The notes under the pieces are model-generated. The model ran no database searches and was not told the DNA's origin. It saw nothing but the letters and a program-made list of their open reading frames with translations. The translations under genes were made by a program, and so were the position numbers. Source: Beijerinckiaceae bacterium (GTDB taxonomy: Bacteria; Pseudomonadota; Alphaproteobacteria; Rhizobiales; Beijerinckiaceae). From it: a DNA stretch of 64,000 nt. Below are positions 43,426 to 52,878 of this stretch, piece by piece (the stretch's first letter is position 1; each line of letters opens with the position of its first letter). The DNA lies in assembly GCA_019745195.1 (NCBI GenBank), contig JAIETL010000003.1, positions 1 to 64,000 of the forward strand, in the 5' to 3' direction.

Positions 43426-44481
43426 GTGACCAAATCCCTCCTCGGCACGCTTGCCGACGGCACGCCGATCCACGAGGTCACGCTGCGCTCGGCCGCGGGC
43501 GCGCAGGCGACGATCATGGAGTGGGGCGCCGTGCTGCGCGATCTCGTCGTGCCCCGGCCCGATGGCGGCAGCCAGCGCGTCGTGCTCGGCTTCGACAATC
43601 TCGCCGACTATCTCGCCCATTCGCCGCATATGGGCGCGATCGCCGGCCGCTTCGCCAACCGCATCGGCGGCGGGCGCTTCACGCTCGATGGCAAAAGGTA
43701 TCAGACGCCGCTCAACCAGAACGGCCTGCATTCGCTCCATGGCGGCGGCAAGGGTTTCGGCAAGCGGCCCTGGACGATCCTCCACCATGACGAGGCGAGC
43801 GTGACGCTGGCTCTGGTCTCGGCCGATGGCGACGCCGGCTATCCGGGCGCGCTTTGCGTCTGGTGCCGCTACAGCCTGCAGGGCGAGGCGACCTTGCGCA
43901 TCGAGCTCTCCGCGACGACGGACGCCGCGACCATCGTCAACCTCGCCCACCACTCCTATTTCAATCTCGATGGCGGCCCCGATATCCTCGACCATGAACT
44001 GGAGGTCCGCAGCCACCTGATGACGCCGGTCGATGCCGACCTGATTCCCGACGGTTCGCTCGCCGATCTCGGCGGAACGCCTTTCGACTTCCGGAAATCC
44101 CGCCCGATCCGGATGATGGGACAAGACGGCGCGCGCATCTGGTACGACCACAACTACATCCTGCGACGCGACCGCTCCGAGCCGAGCGCGGCAGTCGGGC
44201 TCGATCTGGCGCATGCCGCAACGTTGAGCTCAGCCAAAAGTGGGCTCGTCATGCAACTCTGGACCACGGAGCCGGCTCTGCAGGTCTATGACGGCGTCAA
44301 GCTGGACACGCCCGTGTCGGGCCTCGACGGCGTATCATACGGGCCTTGCGCCGGCGTCGCGCTGGAACCGCAGCATGTGCCGGATTCGCCGAACCTGCCG
44401 CATTTCCCCTCGACCGTGCTGCGGCCAGGCGAGGTCTACCGGCAGGTCAGCGAATACCGTTTCGGAGCCGACGGCGCGTGA
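43426..44481 (+). CDS. galM: aldose 1-epimerase (mutarotase)
   Basis: A 351-residue enzyme of the GalM fold. Typical segments: MGAIAGRFANRIGGGRFTLD, NGLHSLHGGGKGFGKRPW with the substrate-binding His, LAHHSYFNLDG with catalytic His, and a Glu near ALEPQHVPDSPN. It interconverts alpha and beta anomers of sugars. It is followed by a sugar kinase with a GTGA overlap, so the two form a small sugar-metabolism operon. GTG at 43426 is the first in-frame start with normal sequence. Confidence 0.92.
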   Translation: MTKSLLGTLADGTPIHEVTLRSAAGAQATIMEWGAVLRDLVVPRPDGGSQRVVLGFDNLADYLAHSPHMGAIAGRFANRIGGGRFTLDGKRYQTPLNQNGLHSLHGGGKGFGKRPWTILHHDEASVTLALVSADGDAGYPGALCVWCRYSLQGEATLRIELSATTDAATIVNLAHHSYFNLDGGPDILDHELEVRSHLMTPVDADLIPDGSLADLGGTPFDFRKSRPIRMMGQDGARIWYDHNYILRRDRSEPSAAVGLDLAHAATLSSAKSGLVMQLWTTEPALQVYDGVKLDTPVSGLDGVSYGPCAGVALEPQHVPDSPNLPHFPSTVLRPGEVYRQVSEYRFGADGA

Positions 44482-45371
44482 GTGGCGTCTTCTGCCTCGG
44501 CATCGCCACGCTCGACTATGTCTACAGCGTCGAAACCCTGCCGACGCGCGGCGAAAAATACCGCTCGCGCGATCTGGCCGTGGTCGGCGGCGGCTGCGCC
44601 GGCAACGCCTCGGTGGCGATCGCGCGACTCGGCGGCCGCTCATGGCTCGCGACCCGCCTCGCCGACGACCTAACGGGGGACAGGATCGTCGCCGATCTCG
44701 CAGCCGAGGGCGTCGATGCGTCGATGTCTCTCCGTGCGCCCGGCCTGCGCTCGCCGGTCTCCGCCATTCTGGTCGATGCCGCCGGCGAGCGCATGGTGGT
44801 GTCCTACTCCGACCCGGCGATGCCGGAGGAGACCGGCTGGCTGCCTCTAAACCTGCCCGAGGGCGCGAACGCCGTCCTCGCCGACACGCGCTGGGGCGAG
44901 GGCGCGCTGGCGGCTCTCCGGCTTGCGCGGAAGGCCGGCGTTCCCGGCGTGCTCGATGCCGACCGCAAGCCGCCCCATCCCGACCTTGTCGCGACCGCGA
45001 GCCATGTCGCCTTCAGCCAGCAGGCGTTGCGCGAGCTCGCCGGCGAGGACGATCCGCGCTCTGGTCTGGCGAGGGTTGCCGACGGCGCATCCAACTGGCT
45101 TGCCGTGACGCTCGGCAAGGAGGGCGTGCTCTTCATCGAGAACGGCGCGGTTACGCATGTCCCGGCTTTCGTCGTGGAGACGGTCGATACGTTGGGGGCT
45201 GGCGACGTCTGGCACGGAGCGTTTGCGCTGGCGCTGGCGGAAGGGCAGAGCGAGCGCGCGGCGATCCGCTTCGCCTCGGCTGCCGCCGCCATCAAATGCA
45301 CTCGCTTCGGCGGGCGTCTCGGCGCGCCGCGACGGGACGAGATCGAGCGCTTTCTGGCCGAGAACGCCTGA
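44478..45371 (+). CDS. PfkB-family sugar kinase
   Basis: About 297 residues. N-terminal FCLGIATLDYVYSVETLP and GGGCAGNASVAIARLGG, C-terminal signature DTLGAGDVWHGAFALALAEG with the catalytic Asp. Ribokinase/PfkB-fold; the sugar is unknown (a ketohexose-like substrate is possible). GTG 44478 overlaps the galM stop. Confidence 0.9.
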   Translation: MSGVFCLGIATLDYVYSVETLPTRGEKYRSRDLAVVGGGCAGNASVAIARLGGRSWLATRLADDLTGDRIVADLAAEGVDASMSLRAPGLRSPVSAILVDAAGERMVVSYSDPAMPEETGWLPLNLPEGANAVLADTRWGEGALAALRLARKAGVPGVLDADRKPPHPDLVATASHVAFSQQALRELAGEDDPRSGLARVADGASNWLAVTLGKEGVLFIENGAVTHVPAFVVETVDTLGAGDVWHGAFALALAEGQSERAAIRFASAAAAIKCTRFGGRLGAPRRDEIERFLAENA

Positions 45372-45487
45372 GCGCTCCGTCACGCGGTCGCCTCTGCCTA
45401 AAATTAAGGCGCGATTTGCAGCACGACCCCTTGCCCGGCAAAGGGCCGCGCGGAAGATTGTCGCCTCTGTCGCAGTCTGGACTTTTG

Positions 45488-46342
45488 ATGTTCGCGCCGC
45501 CCATCCCGGCAGCCCATGATCCGCTCCTGCCGGCCTATGTCCGGGCGGCAGGAGGCGTTCGGCTGCGCTTCGGCATCGGTGGCGGCCGGACCCATCGGCG
45601 GGAGGTGGCCGAATCCGGCGGTTATCGCGCCCGTTTCCCGACGAGCTACGACGAGACCTGCGAGGCGGTGCTGATCAACACCGGCGGCGGCATGGCGGGT
45701 GGCGACGCGATGCGCGTCGAGGCCGTGCTCGACGCCGGCAGCCATGCGATCGTCACCAGCCAGGCGGCGGAAAAGATTTATCGCAGCCAGGGCGACGACA
45801 CCCGCATCGGGACGGTGCTCTCGGTCGGGGAGGGCGCGACGCTGCACTGGCTGCCGCAGGAAAGCATCCTGTTCTCGGGCGCGCGGCTTTCTCGCAGCCT
45901 GACGATCGATCTCGCGCCGTCCGCCTCGCTCGTCGCCTGCGAAAGCGTGTTCTTCGGTCGCGCCGCGATGGGCGAGAGCCTGCTGCGCGGCAGTTTGCGC
46001 GACCGCTGGCGCATCCGCCGCCAAGGCAAACTCGTCTTCGCCGACGATCTGCGGCTGGAGGGCGCGATCGCAAGCCATCTCGAAAAACTTGCCATCGGCG
46101 CCGGTGCGCGCGCCGCCGCTACCTTGGTGGCCGCCGGACCGCAGGCCCTCGAAAAACTCGAAGGATTGCGGGAAACGATCGCCGGCGAAGCGCTCTCCGG
46201 CGTCGAGGCCGGCGCAGGCATCGTCTCCGACCTTCTCGTCATCCGTCTCCTCGCCCCCGAGGCGCAGGCGCTCCGTCGCGCCCTCGTCACGCTCGTCGGG
46301 CAGATGACCGGCCGTGCGCTGCCGCGCACCTGGTCAATCTGA
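45488..46342 (+). CDS. ureD: urease accessory protein UreD
   Basis: About 284 residues. Typical UreD features: LINTGGGMAGGDAMRVEAVL, SHAIVTSQAAEKIYRSQ, LHWLPQESILFSGARLSRSL and CESVFFGRAAMGE. It forms the UreDFG complex delivering nickel to apo-urease. ATG 45488 opens the operon; the 116-bp gap upstream holds no strong promoter that I can identify. Longer in-frame readings upstream overlap the kinase and are rejected. Confidence 0.93.
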   Translation: MFAPPIPAAHDPLLPAYVRAAGGVRLRFGIGGGRTHRREVAESGGYRARFPTSYDETCEAVLINTGGGMAGGDAMRVEAVLDAGSHAIVTSQAAEKIYRSQGDDTRIGTVLSVGEGATLHWLPQESILFSGARLSRSLTIDLAPSASLVACESVFFGRAAMGESLLRGSLRDRWRIRRQGKLVFADDLRLEGAIASHLEKLAIGAGARAAATLVAAGPQALEKLEGLRETIAGEALSGVEAGAGIVSDLLVIRLLAPEAQALRRALVTLVGQMTGRALPRTWSI

Positions 46343-46352
46343 GGAGAGCATC

Positions 46353-46703
46353 ATGCTGGCGATCCAGGGTCTGAAATGCATCTATGACACCGGCGCGCGG
46401 GGCTGGGCGATCGAGCTTTCGCTCAAGGCCGACGGCGAGGAGGCGGTGCGCCGCTTCGACGTCGATGGTCCCGAGGATGCGGAAATGCTGATCGAGGCGT
46501 TCGACGAATCCACCTCCAGCGCCTTCGATCCCGCCACCGGCGAGATCGTCTTCGCCTACGAATATGCCGATCTCGGCGACGACGAGGACGAAGACGAGGA
46601 AGACGAGTCCGAGGATGAAGACGCCGAGGACGAGGAAGACGAAGGGGAGGAGGTGTCGGAAGACGAGACCTCCGAAGGCGAGAAAAAGAAGGTGACTGCA
46701 TGA
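46353..46703 (+). CDS. acidic-tail protein of unknown function in the urease operon
   Basis: A 116-residue protein. Residues 1-75 look like a small folded alpha/beta domain ([20 protein letters not shown], then [20 protein letters not shown]). Residues 76-110 are almost entirely acidic: 27 of 35 are Asp or Glu, then KKKVTA. GAGGAG precedes ATG 46353, and the stop overlaps the ureAB start by ATGA, so it is translated with urease. I recognise no family. A metal buffer, an assembly factor or a charge-masking partner are possible, but none is shown by the sequence. Confidence 0.7.
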   Translation: MLAIQGLKCIYDTGARGWAIELSLKADGEEAVRRFDVDGPEDAEMLIEAFDESTSSAFDPATGEIVFAYEYADLGDDEDEDEEDESEDEDAEDEEDEGEEVSEDETSEGEKKKVTA

Positions 46704-47320
46704 ATCTGACGCCGCGCGAGAAGGACAAGCTGCTCATCGCCATGGCCGCCATGGTGGCGCGCAGACGGCTCGAGCGCGGCGTCAAGCTGAACTATCCCGA
46801 AGCCGTCGCGCTGATCACCGACTTCGTCGTCGAGGGTGCGCGCGACGGCAGGTCTGTCGCCGATCTGATGGAGGCCGGCGCGCATGTGATCTCGGCCGAT
46901 CAGGTCATGGACGGCATCGCGGCGCTGATCCACGACGTCCAGGTCGAGGCGACCTTTCCCGACGGCACCAAGCTGGTGACGGTCCACGAGCCGATCCGCG
47001 GCGCGTCCGACGCGATGAAGCCCGGCGAGGTCAAGACGCTGCCGGGCGACCTGATCATGAACGAGGGCCGCGAGAGCCTGTCGCTCACCGTCTCCAATAC
47101 CGGCGACCGGCCGATCCAGATCGGCTCGCATTACCATTTCTTCGAGGCCAACCCGGCCTTGTCCTTCGAGCGCGAGCGGGCGCGGGGCTTCAGGCTCGAC
47201 ATCCCGGCTGGAACGGCGGTTCGGTTCGAGCCCGGCCAGACCCGCGAGGTGAAGCTCGTCGCGCTCGCCGGCAAGCGCGAGGTCTACGGCTTCCGGCAGG
47301 ATGTCATGGGCAAGCTGTGA
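46700..47320 (+). CDS. ureAB: fused urease gamma-beta subunit (UreA-UreB)
   Basis: A 206-residue fusion. Residues 1-100 are the gamma subunit ([20 protein letters not shown], then [20 protein letters not shown]). From about 105 the beta subunit follows ([40 protein letters not shown], then GREV-type end). Most bacteria encode these separately; Helicobacter and some alphaproteobacteria carry the fusion. The subunit assembles with UreC. GTGA overlap links it to the next gene. Confidence 0.93.
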   Translation: MNLTPREKDKLLIAMAAMVARRRLERGVKLNYPEAVALITDFVVEGARDGRSVADLMEAGAHVISADQVMDGIAALIHDVQVEATFPDGTKLVTVHEPIRGASDAMKPGEVKTLPGDLIMNEGRESLSLTVSNTGDRPIQIGSHYHFFEANPALSFERERARGFRLDIPAGTAVRFEPGQTREVKLVALAGKREVYGFRQDVMGKL

Positions 47321-48174
47321 GCGACGCGATCGCGCGAGAGGACGCGGCGGACGAGGCCGACCCGAGACCGGGAGAGACCGCCGCCCAGCTGCGCAGGAAG
47401 CGCGGAATCTGCGCCATCAGCGGCGTCGAGATGGCGCGCAAGAACCTCGTCGTGCTCGATAGCCTGCGCCCCACGCTGGTCGAGCACATAAGGCGCGACT
47501 TTCCCGTGATTGAGGACCATGCGCTGATCAGCGTGAAAGAGCTGGCGCGCTATCGCACCCGCTATGTCGAGGAGATCCTGCGCGAGGAGCATGGCGAATA
47601 CTCCGATCTCGACCGCGAGGTCGCTGAGAGCATCGCCCGTCAGGAGACCATCGCCGAGAATATCGAGGACGATTTCGCCGAAAAGCGCACGCTGGGGGAG
47701 CGGCTTTCGGACGGGCTCGCCAGCTTCGGCGGCTCCTGGGGCTTCCTGATCAGTTTCTTCGTCGTGCTGCTGGGCTGGATGGCGCTCAACGTCGCGCTCG
47801 CGGCGCAGGCCTTCGATCCCTATCCTTTCATCCTGCTCAACCTCGTGCTCTCATGCCTTGCCGCCATCCAGGCGCCGATCATCATGATGAGCCAGAAGCG
47901 GCAGGAGGAAAAAGACCGCCTGCGTTCGTCCAACGACTATCAGGTCAACCTCAAGGCGGAGCTCGAGATCAGGCATCTGCATGAGAAGATCGACCATCTG
48001 ATCACGCGGCAATGGCAGCGGCTCGCCGAAATCCAGCAGGTCCAGCTCGAATTGCTCCAGGACCAGCAGGCGGTGAAGCCGAAGCGGCCGAAGGTCGTGG
48101 TCAGGAAGGCGAGGAAGAAGAAGCCGAAGTCCGCGCCGCAGCGGAGCCCTGCCGAACGCCCGTTGGAGAGCTGA
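47317..48174 (+). CDS. DUF1003 membrane protein
   Basis: A 285-residue protein. After an N-terminal soluble part ([20 protein letters not shown], then [13 protein letters not shown]) come two TM helices ([20 protein letters not shown] and [20 protein letters not shown]) and the DUF1003 signature [20 protein letters not shown]. The C-terminus is a basic Lys/Arg/Pro tail. Function of the family is unknown to me. It is translationally coupled to ureAB, so it is expressed with urease. Confidence 0.85.
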   Translation: MSDAIAREDAADEADPRPGETAAQLRRKRGICAISGVEMARKNLVVLDSLRPTLVEHIRRDFPVIEDHALISVKELARYRTRYVEEILREEHGEYSDLDREVAESIARQETIAENIEDDFAEKRTLGERLSDGLASFGGSWGFLISFFVVLLGWMALNVALAAQAFDPYPFILLNLVLSCLAAIQAPIIMMSQKRQEEKDRLRSSNDYQVNLKAELEIRHLHEKIDHLITRQWQRLAEIQQVQLELLQDQQAVKPKRPKVVVRKARKKKPKSAPQRSPAERPLES

Positions 48175-48194
48175 GCACAAGGGGAGAAAACGCG

Positions 48195-48662
48195 ATGAGA
48201 TGGTTGGCCGGTGTCGTTCTCGCCGCCCTGGTGGCAACGATGGTGGCGGCGCATCCGCCGGCGATCCTGTCGCCGGCCGGCGAGCGCGCTGTCGCCGAGG
48301 AGATCCAAATCTTCCGCAAGGCGCTCGCCGCCGCGATCGTCGCCAGGGACGCGGGCAAGCTGCGCGAGATGTATGCCGGCTCCTTCGTCCATACCCACGG
48401 CTCGGGCAAGCTCGACGGCAAGGATGCCCGCATCGTCTCGGCGCTGGCCGGCGATCCGGTGATCGAGAATGCGCCCGCCGAGGACCTCGTCATCCGTGCG
48501 CCGAGCGACTGGACGGCGGTCGCCACCGGCATCAGTCCGATCCGCTCGCTCACTGAGGGCAAGACCTACTCCTTTCGCTGGACGGCCGTCTATGTCCGGA
48601 CACAGGCGAGCTGGGCGCTGGCGGCCTCGCAGGCGACGCGGATGCGCGAGGTGAAGCAGTAA
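48195..48662 (+). CDS. exported NTF2-like (DUF4440-type) protein
   Basis: About 155 residues with a signal peptide (WLAGVVLAALVATMVAAH), then an NTF2-like fold: FRKALAAAIVARDAGKLREM, YAGSFVHTHGSGKLDGKD, and C-terminal strands including YSFRWTAVYVRTQASWALAA. It is a periplasmic small-ligand or scaffold-type domain of unknown role. It lies 20 bases after the DUF1003 gene on the same strand. Confidence 0.75.
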   Translation: MRWLAGVVLAALVATMVAAHPPAILSPAGERAVAEEIQIFRKALAAAIVARDAGKLREMYAGSFVHTHGSGKLDGKDARIVSALAGDPVIENAPAEDLVIRAPSDWTAVATGISPIRSLTEGKTYSFRWTAVYVRTQASWALAASQATRMREVKQ

Positions 48663-48730
48663 GGATTTTCATTGATAAATCGGTTTTTTCATATTAAGTA
48701 AGGAGTGAGACGTTTAGTTGGAGGTTGCAG

Positions 48731-49018
48731 ATGGCTCTTTACGAAGCGAAGCTGAGTTCAAAGGGCCAGTTGACCTTGCCCGTCGAGCTACGGCGTCAAT
48801 GGTCGCTCAAGGAGGGCGATCTGGTCGAGTTCTTCCTCGACGACGAGGGGCACGTCACGGTCTTTCGACGCAATCGGCCTGCATCTGACCTCTTTGGTCT
48901 GCTGGCTGATCTCAAGCCCGATCCCGCTTATGCCTCCGACGACGAGGCCATTGCGGATCAGATCGTGGCAGACGACGAGCGCACGAAATCGACGTCGGCG
49001 AGCCGCGACGCGGCATGA
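48731..49018 (+). CDS. AbrB/SpoVT-type antitoxin
   Basis: A 95-residue protein: LYEAKLSSKGQLTLPVELRR is the swapped-hairpin AbrB DNA-binding motif, followed by a short C-terminal tail that would bind the toxin. GGAGG precedes the ATG. The gene overlaps the PIN toxin by ATGA. The upstream 68 bp is AT-rich, unlike the rest of the urease locus, and probably holds its own promoter. Confidence 0.88.
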   Translation: MALYEAKLSSKGQLTLPVELRRQWSLKEGDLVEFFLDDEGHVTVFRRNRPASDLFGLLADLKPDPAYASDDEAIADQIVADDERTKSTSASRDAA

Positions 49019-49413
49019 TTGGCCTGGATTCCAATGTTCTGTTGAGGGTTCTGGTCAAAGACGATCCCGAACAGTTCCGCGTTGCTTCGCGGGTCATCGA
49101 CACTCTGTCCCGGGAGCGGCCGGGCTATGTCAATCTGGTCGTCCTGGCCGAGATCTGCTGGACGCTCCTGCGACGCTACAAGTCGCCGCCGACGAGGCTG
49201 ATCGGTATTGCGCGAACGCTTGTCGAGAGCGATACGATCGTCGTTCAAGATCGCGAGCGCGTCACCCGTGCGATTGCGTTGGCCGAACGTCACGGCTGCG
49301 GTCTGATGGATGCCTTGATCGGCACGATAAATGCTGACGAGGGGTGTGAACGGACTATGTCCTTCGACCGCGGCGCTCTGGACATCGCGGGTTTCCAGTT
49401 GTTGACATCCTGA
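49015..49413 (+). CDS. VapC-type PIN-domain toxin
   Basis: A 132-residue PIN ribonuclease: Asp5 in MIGLDSNVLLRVLV, Glu in VLAEICWTLLRRY, and Asp in GLMDALIGTI mark the active site. Partner of the AbrB-type antitoxin upstream. The pair is inserted between ureAB (with its coupled genes) and ureC; ureC starts 27 bases after its stop. Confidence 0.9.
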   Translation: MIGLDSNVLLRVLVKDDPEQFRVASRVIDTLSRERPGYVNLVVLAEICWTLLRRYKSPPTRLIGIARTLVESDTIVVQDRERVTRAIALAERHGCGLMDALIGTINADEGCERTMSFDRGALDIAGFQLLTS

Positions 49414-49440
49414 GCCGTCTGTCGGCTGGCGAGGCCACCC

Positions 49441-51177
49441 ATGCCCTTTACCTACCCCCGCAACGCCTATGCCGCGATGTTCGGCCCCACCACGGGCGAT
49501 ACGGTGCGTCTCGGCGACACCGAGCTCGTCATCAAGGTCGAGCGCGACTTCACCACCTATGGCGAGGAGGTGAAGTTCGGCGGCGGAAAAGTCATCCGCG
49601 ATGGGATGGGGCAGTCGCAGGTCAGGAACGCCGACGGCGCGGTCGACACCGTCATCACCAACGCGCTGATCCTCGACCATTGGGGCATCGTCAAGGCCGA
49701 TATCGGCATCCGGGCCGGGCGCATCTGCGCCATCGGCAAGGCCGGCAATCCCGACATTCAGGCCGGCTTCGGCAATTTCGACCCGTCCGAGACGATCATC
49801 GTCGGCCCCGGCACCGAGGTCATCGCGGCCGAGGGCAAGATCGTCACGGCCGGCGGTTTCGACAGCCATATCCACTACATCTGCCCGCAGCAGATCGAGG
49901 ATGCGCTGATGAGCGGGCTGACCACCATGTTAGGGGGCGGCACCGGCCCGGCCCATGGCACGCTGGCGACGACCTGCACGCCCGGCCCCTGGCATCTCGG
50001 CCAGATGATCAAGGCCGCCGACGCCTTCCCGATGAACCTCGCCTTCGCCGGCAAGGGCAATGCCGCGCTGCCCGGCGCGCTGATCGAGATGGTCGAGGCC
50101 GGGGCCTGCGCGCTGAAGCTGCACGAGGACTGGGGCACGACGCCGGCCGCGATCGACAACTGCCTCTCCGTCGCCGACGACTACGACGTGCAGGTGATGA
50201 TCCACACCGACACGCTGAACGAGAGCGGCTTCGTCGAGGACACGATCGCCGCCTTCAAGAACCGCACCATCCACGCCTTCCACACCGAGGGCGCCGGCGG
50301 CGGGCACGCGCCCGACATCATGAAGGTGGCGGGGCTGCCCAACGTCCTGCCCTCCTCGACCAATCCGACGCGGCCCTTCACCGTCAACACGCTCGACGAG
50401 CATCTCGACATGCTGATGGTCTGCCATCATCTGTCGCCCTCGATCCCGGAGGACCTCGCCTTCGCCGAGAGCCGCATCCGCAAGGAGACGATTGCCGCCG
50501 AGGACATCCTGCACGATCTCGGCGCGCTCTCGATGATGTCGTCGGACAGCCAGGCCATGGGCCGCATCGGCGAGGTCATCACCCGCACCTGGCAGACCGC
50601 GCACAAGATGAAGGTCCAGCGCGGCTCGCTGGCGCAGGATGCCGGCACGGGAGCCGACAATTTCCGCGCCAAGCGCTATGTCGCGAAGTATACGATCAAC
50701 CCGGCGATCTCGCATGGCGTCTCGCGCCATATCGGCTCGGTCGAAGTGGGCAAGCTCGCCGATCTCGTCATGTGGTCGCCGGCCTTCTTCGGCGCCAAGC
50801 CCGATCTGGTGATCAAGGGTGGCATGATCGCGGCCGCTCCGATGGGCGATCCCAACGCCTCGATCCCGACGCCGCAGCCGGTGCATTACCGGCCGATGTT
50901 CGGCGCCTTCGGCAAGGCCGTGACCTCGACCTCGCTGGTCTTCGTCTCTCAGGCCGCGATCGCCAACGGGCTGCAGAAGCGGTTGGGCACCGACAAGCAG
51001 ATGGTCGCGGTCGAGAATGTGCGCGGCGGCATCTCGAAGAAGAGCATGATCCACAACGACGCCACGCCCGACATCCGGATCGATCCCGAGACCTATGCGG
51101 TGGTGGCCGATGGGGAGCTTCTGGTCTGCGAACCGGCGAAGGAACTGCCGCTGGCGCAGCGCTATTTCCTGTTCTGA
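49441..51177 (+). CDS. ureC: urease alpha subunit UreC
   Basis: A 578-residue nickel hydrolase. Start [20 protein letters not shown]; nickel ligands in [14 protein letters not shown], carbamylated Lys in ALKLHEDWG, His in [10 protein letters not shown] and [16 protein letters not shown]; flap His in [20 protein letters not shown]; Asp in [13 protein letters not shown]. All key residues are present, so the enzyme should be active after nickel loading. Confidence 0.97.
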   Translation: MPFTYPRNAYAAMFGPTTGDTVRLGDTELVIKVERDFTTYGEEVKFGGGKVIRDGMGQSQVRNADGAVDTVITNALILDHWGIVKADIGIRAGRICAIGKAGNPDIQAGFGNFDPSETIIVGPGTEVIAAEGKIVTAGGFDSHIHYICPQQIEDALMSGLTTMLGGGTGPAHGTLATTCTPGPWHLGQMIKAADAFPMNLAFAGKGNAALPGALIEMVEAGACALKLHEDWGTTPAAIDNCLSVADDYDVQVMIHTDTLNESGFVEDTIAAFKNRTIHAFHTEGAGGGHAPDIMKVAGLPNVLPSSTNPTRPFTVNTLDEHLDMLMVCHHLSPSIPEDLAFAESRIRKETIAAEDILHDLGALSMMSSDSQAMGRIGEVITRTWQTAHKMKVQRGSLAQDAGTGADNFRAKRYVAKYTINPAISHGVSRHIGSVEVGKLADLVMWSPAFFGAKPDLVIKGGMIAAAPMGDPNASIPTPQPVHYRPMFGAFGKAVTSTSLVFVSQAAIANGLQKRLGTDKQMVAVENVRGGISKKSMIHNDATPDIRIDPETYAVVADGELLVCEPAKELPLAQRYFLF

Positions 51178-51282
51178 GGTCTCGTGGCGGCAGGACTTAG
51201 CCGCACAAAGTCCGCGCGATTGCTGCGCCGCACGGCGCGTGCCACTCTCGCGCGGCGACGCTCCCCTATCCGAAAGCTCTCC

Positions 51283-51738
51283 ATGGCCAGCCTTACCTCC
51301 GTCGATTCCGGCGTCTCGCCAAAAAGCCTTCTGGCTGGTTTCATCGCCGCAGCGATCGCCGTCGTCATCTTCCATCAGGGCATGTTCCTTATCCTGAACC
51401 TCGCCGGGCTTTTGCCGGCCAAGCCGTGGAACCTTGCCCCCGCCGGCCCACTCGGCGTGCCGACCCTGCTCAACCAGATGTTCTGGGGCGGGCTCTGGGG
51501 CGCGTTGTTCTCGGTCGTCTGGCCGCATCTGCCGACGCGCGCTTTCTGGTCGAAAGGCATGGTCTTCGGCTGGCTCGGCCCGATGCTCATCGGCAATTGG
51601 CTGCTGCTTCCGATGATCAGGAGCACCCCCTATTTCGCCGGTTTCGTGCCGATGCGCATGCTCGTCAGCGCACTGATCGCCGGCGCGTTCGGCCTTGGGC
51701 TGGGGCTGATCTACGAGCAGTTGCGCAAGCGGATCTGA
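51283..51738 (+). CDS. small hypothetical membrane protein in the urease operon
   Basis: About 151 residues starting at ATG 51283 (MASLTSVDSGVSPKS). Four hydrophobic segments are visible: LLAGFIAAAIAVVIFHQGMF, LLNQMFWGGLWGALFSVVW, GMVFGWLGPMLIGNWLLLPM and a C-terminal Gly-rich helix (ALIAGAFGLGLGLIY). An in-frame start at 51184 would add a basic Arg-rich stretch of doubtful quality. No family is recognised. Confidence 0.65.
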   Translation: MASLTSVDSGVSPKSLLAGFIAAAIAVVIFHQGMFLILNLAGLLPAKPWNLAPAGPLGVPTLLNQMFWGGLWGALFSVVWPHLPTRAFWSKGMVFGWLGPMLIGNWLLLPMIRSTPYFAGFVPMRMLVSALIAGAFGLGLGLIYEQLRKRI

Positions 51739-51864
51739 GCCTCGGATTCGTCGGTCGCATCCACGATCGGTAAACCCAGCGACACGGCGCGTCGCATCCG
51801 CGCAGGCATTTCGACTGTAGCCGGGGAAACCACAATCCCCGGTTGCCCAGGAGTCGCCTTATCT

Positions 51865-52173
51865 ATGTCCGATCCCGTTCTCGTCATCGCCCGGGCGCAG
51901 GTGCGCCCGGACGCCCGCGCCCTGTTCATCGCCGCCGCCCATGACTGCATCGCCGCGACCCGCCGCGAGCATGGCTGCCTCGCCTACGACATGCATGAAA
52001 GCGTCGGCCAGCCCGGCCATTTCGTCTGCGTCGAAAGCTGGGAGCAGCGCAGCCACGTCGATGCGCATATGCGCCAGCCGCATCTTCTCGCCTTCCTGAA
52101 GGTCGCGGGGGCTTGCGTCACGCAGCCTCCGGTGATCGAAGTGATCGAACCGCGATCGGTCGATCGCCTTTGA
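51865..52173 (+). CDS. antibiotic biosynthesis monooxygenase-fold (ABM) protein
   Basis: A 102-residue dimeric alpha-beta barrel: VLVIARAQVRPDARALFIAA, then THREHGCLAYDMHESVG-like core (REHGCLAYDMHESVGQPGHF) and FVCVESWEQRSHVDAHM. ABM proteins include quinol monooxygenases and small haem- or substrate-binding proteins. Upstream 51821-51842 has a CCGGGGA/TCCCCGG hairpin. Its link with urease is positional only. Confidence 0.85.
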   Translation: MSDPVLVIARAQVRPDARALFIAAAHDCIAATRREHGCLAYDMHESVGQPGHFVCVESWEQRSHVDAHMRQPHLLAFLKVAGACVTQPPVIEVIEPRSVDRL

Positions 52174-52198
52174 TCACAGACATTCAGGTTGCACCATC

Positions 52199-52870
52199 AT
52201 GCTGCGCGCCACCTCCGTCGTTCGCAAAGCCGCGGTCAAGGCGGACCGCGTCGTCGAAACCCTGACGCTCGATCATGAGGATCGCGGCCGCCGTCGGCTG
52301 GCGCTGAAGGGCGATGCCGGCCTTGACATCCTGCTCGATCTCGACAAGCCGACCGCGCTTGCCGACGGCGACGCCGTCAAGCTGGAGGATGGCCGGCTGG
52401 TCCTGATCAGGGCCGCTGCGCAGAGCCTGCTGGAGATCCGCGCCGACAACCCGCTGCGGCTGATGCGCGTCGCCTGGCATATCGGCAACCGCCACACCCC
52501 CGCCGAGATCACGGCCGACGCGCTTTACATCGAGAACGACCATGTCCTCGCCGAGATGGTGCGTGGGCAGGGCTGTGCGATGACGGTGGTCGAACGGCCG
52601 TTCCAGCCCGAGCGCGGGGCCTACGACCACGATCATGCAAATTGCGATCATCCTGGCCACGATCATGCCCATCACGATCACGCCCATCACGGACATGATC
52701 ATGCCGGCCATCATCACGCCCATGCGCACAGCCATGCCGAGGCTCACGCCCATGCCCATGCCCACGCCCATGGCGACGACTGCGGCTGCGGGCACGACCA
52801 TCACGGGCACGACCATGGCCACAAGCATGGCGCCGAGCATGGTCACAAGGGCCACACACACGATCACTGA
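52199..52870 (+). CDS. ureE: urease nickel metallochaperone UreE with long His-rich tail
   Basis: A 223-residue protein. Residues 1-140 form the UreE fold (VVETLTLDHEDRGRRRLALK, RLMRVAWHIGNRHTPAEI with the conserved His, and NDHVLAEMVRGQGCAMTVVE). From about 141 to the end, around 35 of 82 residues are His, mixed with Asp, Ala, Gly and a CGCG-type pair of cysteines. This is far longer than the His tail of Klebsiella UreE. It would store and deliver nickel to the UreDFG complex. Confidence 0.95.
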   Translation: MLRATSVVRKAAVKADRVVETLTLDHEDRGRRRLALKGDAGLDILLDLDKPTALADGDAVKLEDGRLVLIRAAAQSLLEIRADNPLRLMRVAWHIGNRHTPAEITADALYIENDHVLAEMVRGQGCAMTVVERPFQPERGAYDHDHANCDHPGHDHAHHDHAHHGHDHAGHHHAHAHSHAEAHAHAHAHAHGDDCGCGHDHHGHDHGHKHGAEHGHKGHTHDH

Positions 52871-52878
52871 GGCCGGCC

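Noticed and set aside
45405-45450. Sigma-54-like sequence upstream of ureD (GCAGCACG followed by CTTGCC)
   Set aside because: The -24 GG is AG and the spacing to GC is 11 instead of 10 bases, so it does not satisfy the consensus.
52620-52870. Short tandem CATGCCCA-like repeats resembling a repeat array
   Set aside because: They are His/Ala/Asp codons of the UreE metal-binding tail, not a CRISPR or intergenic repeat.
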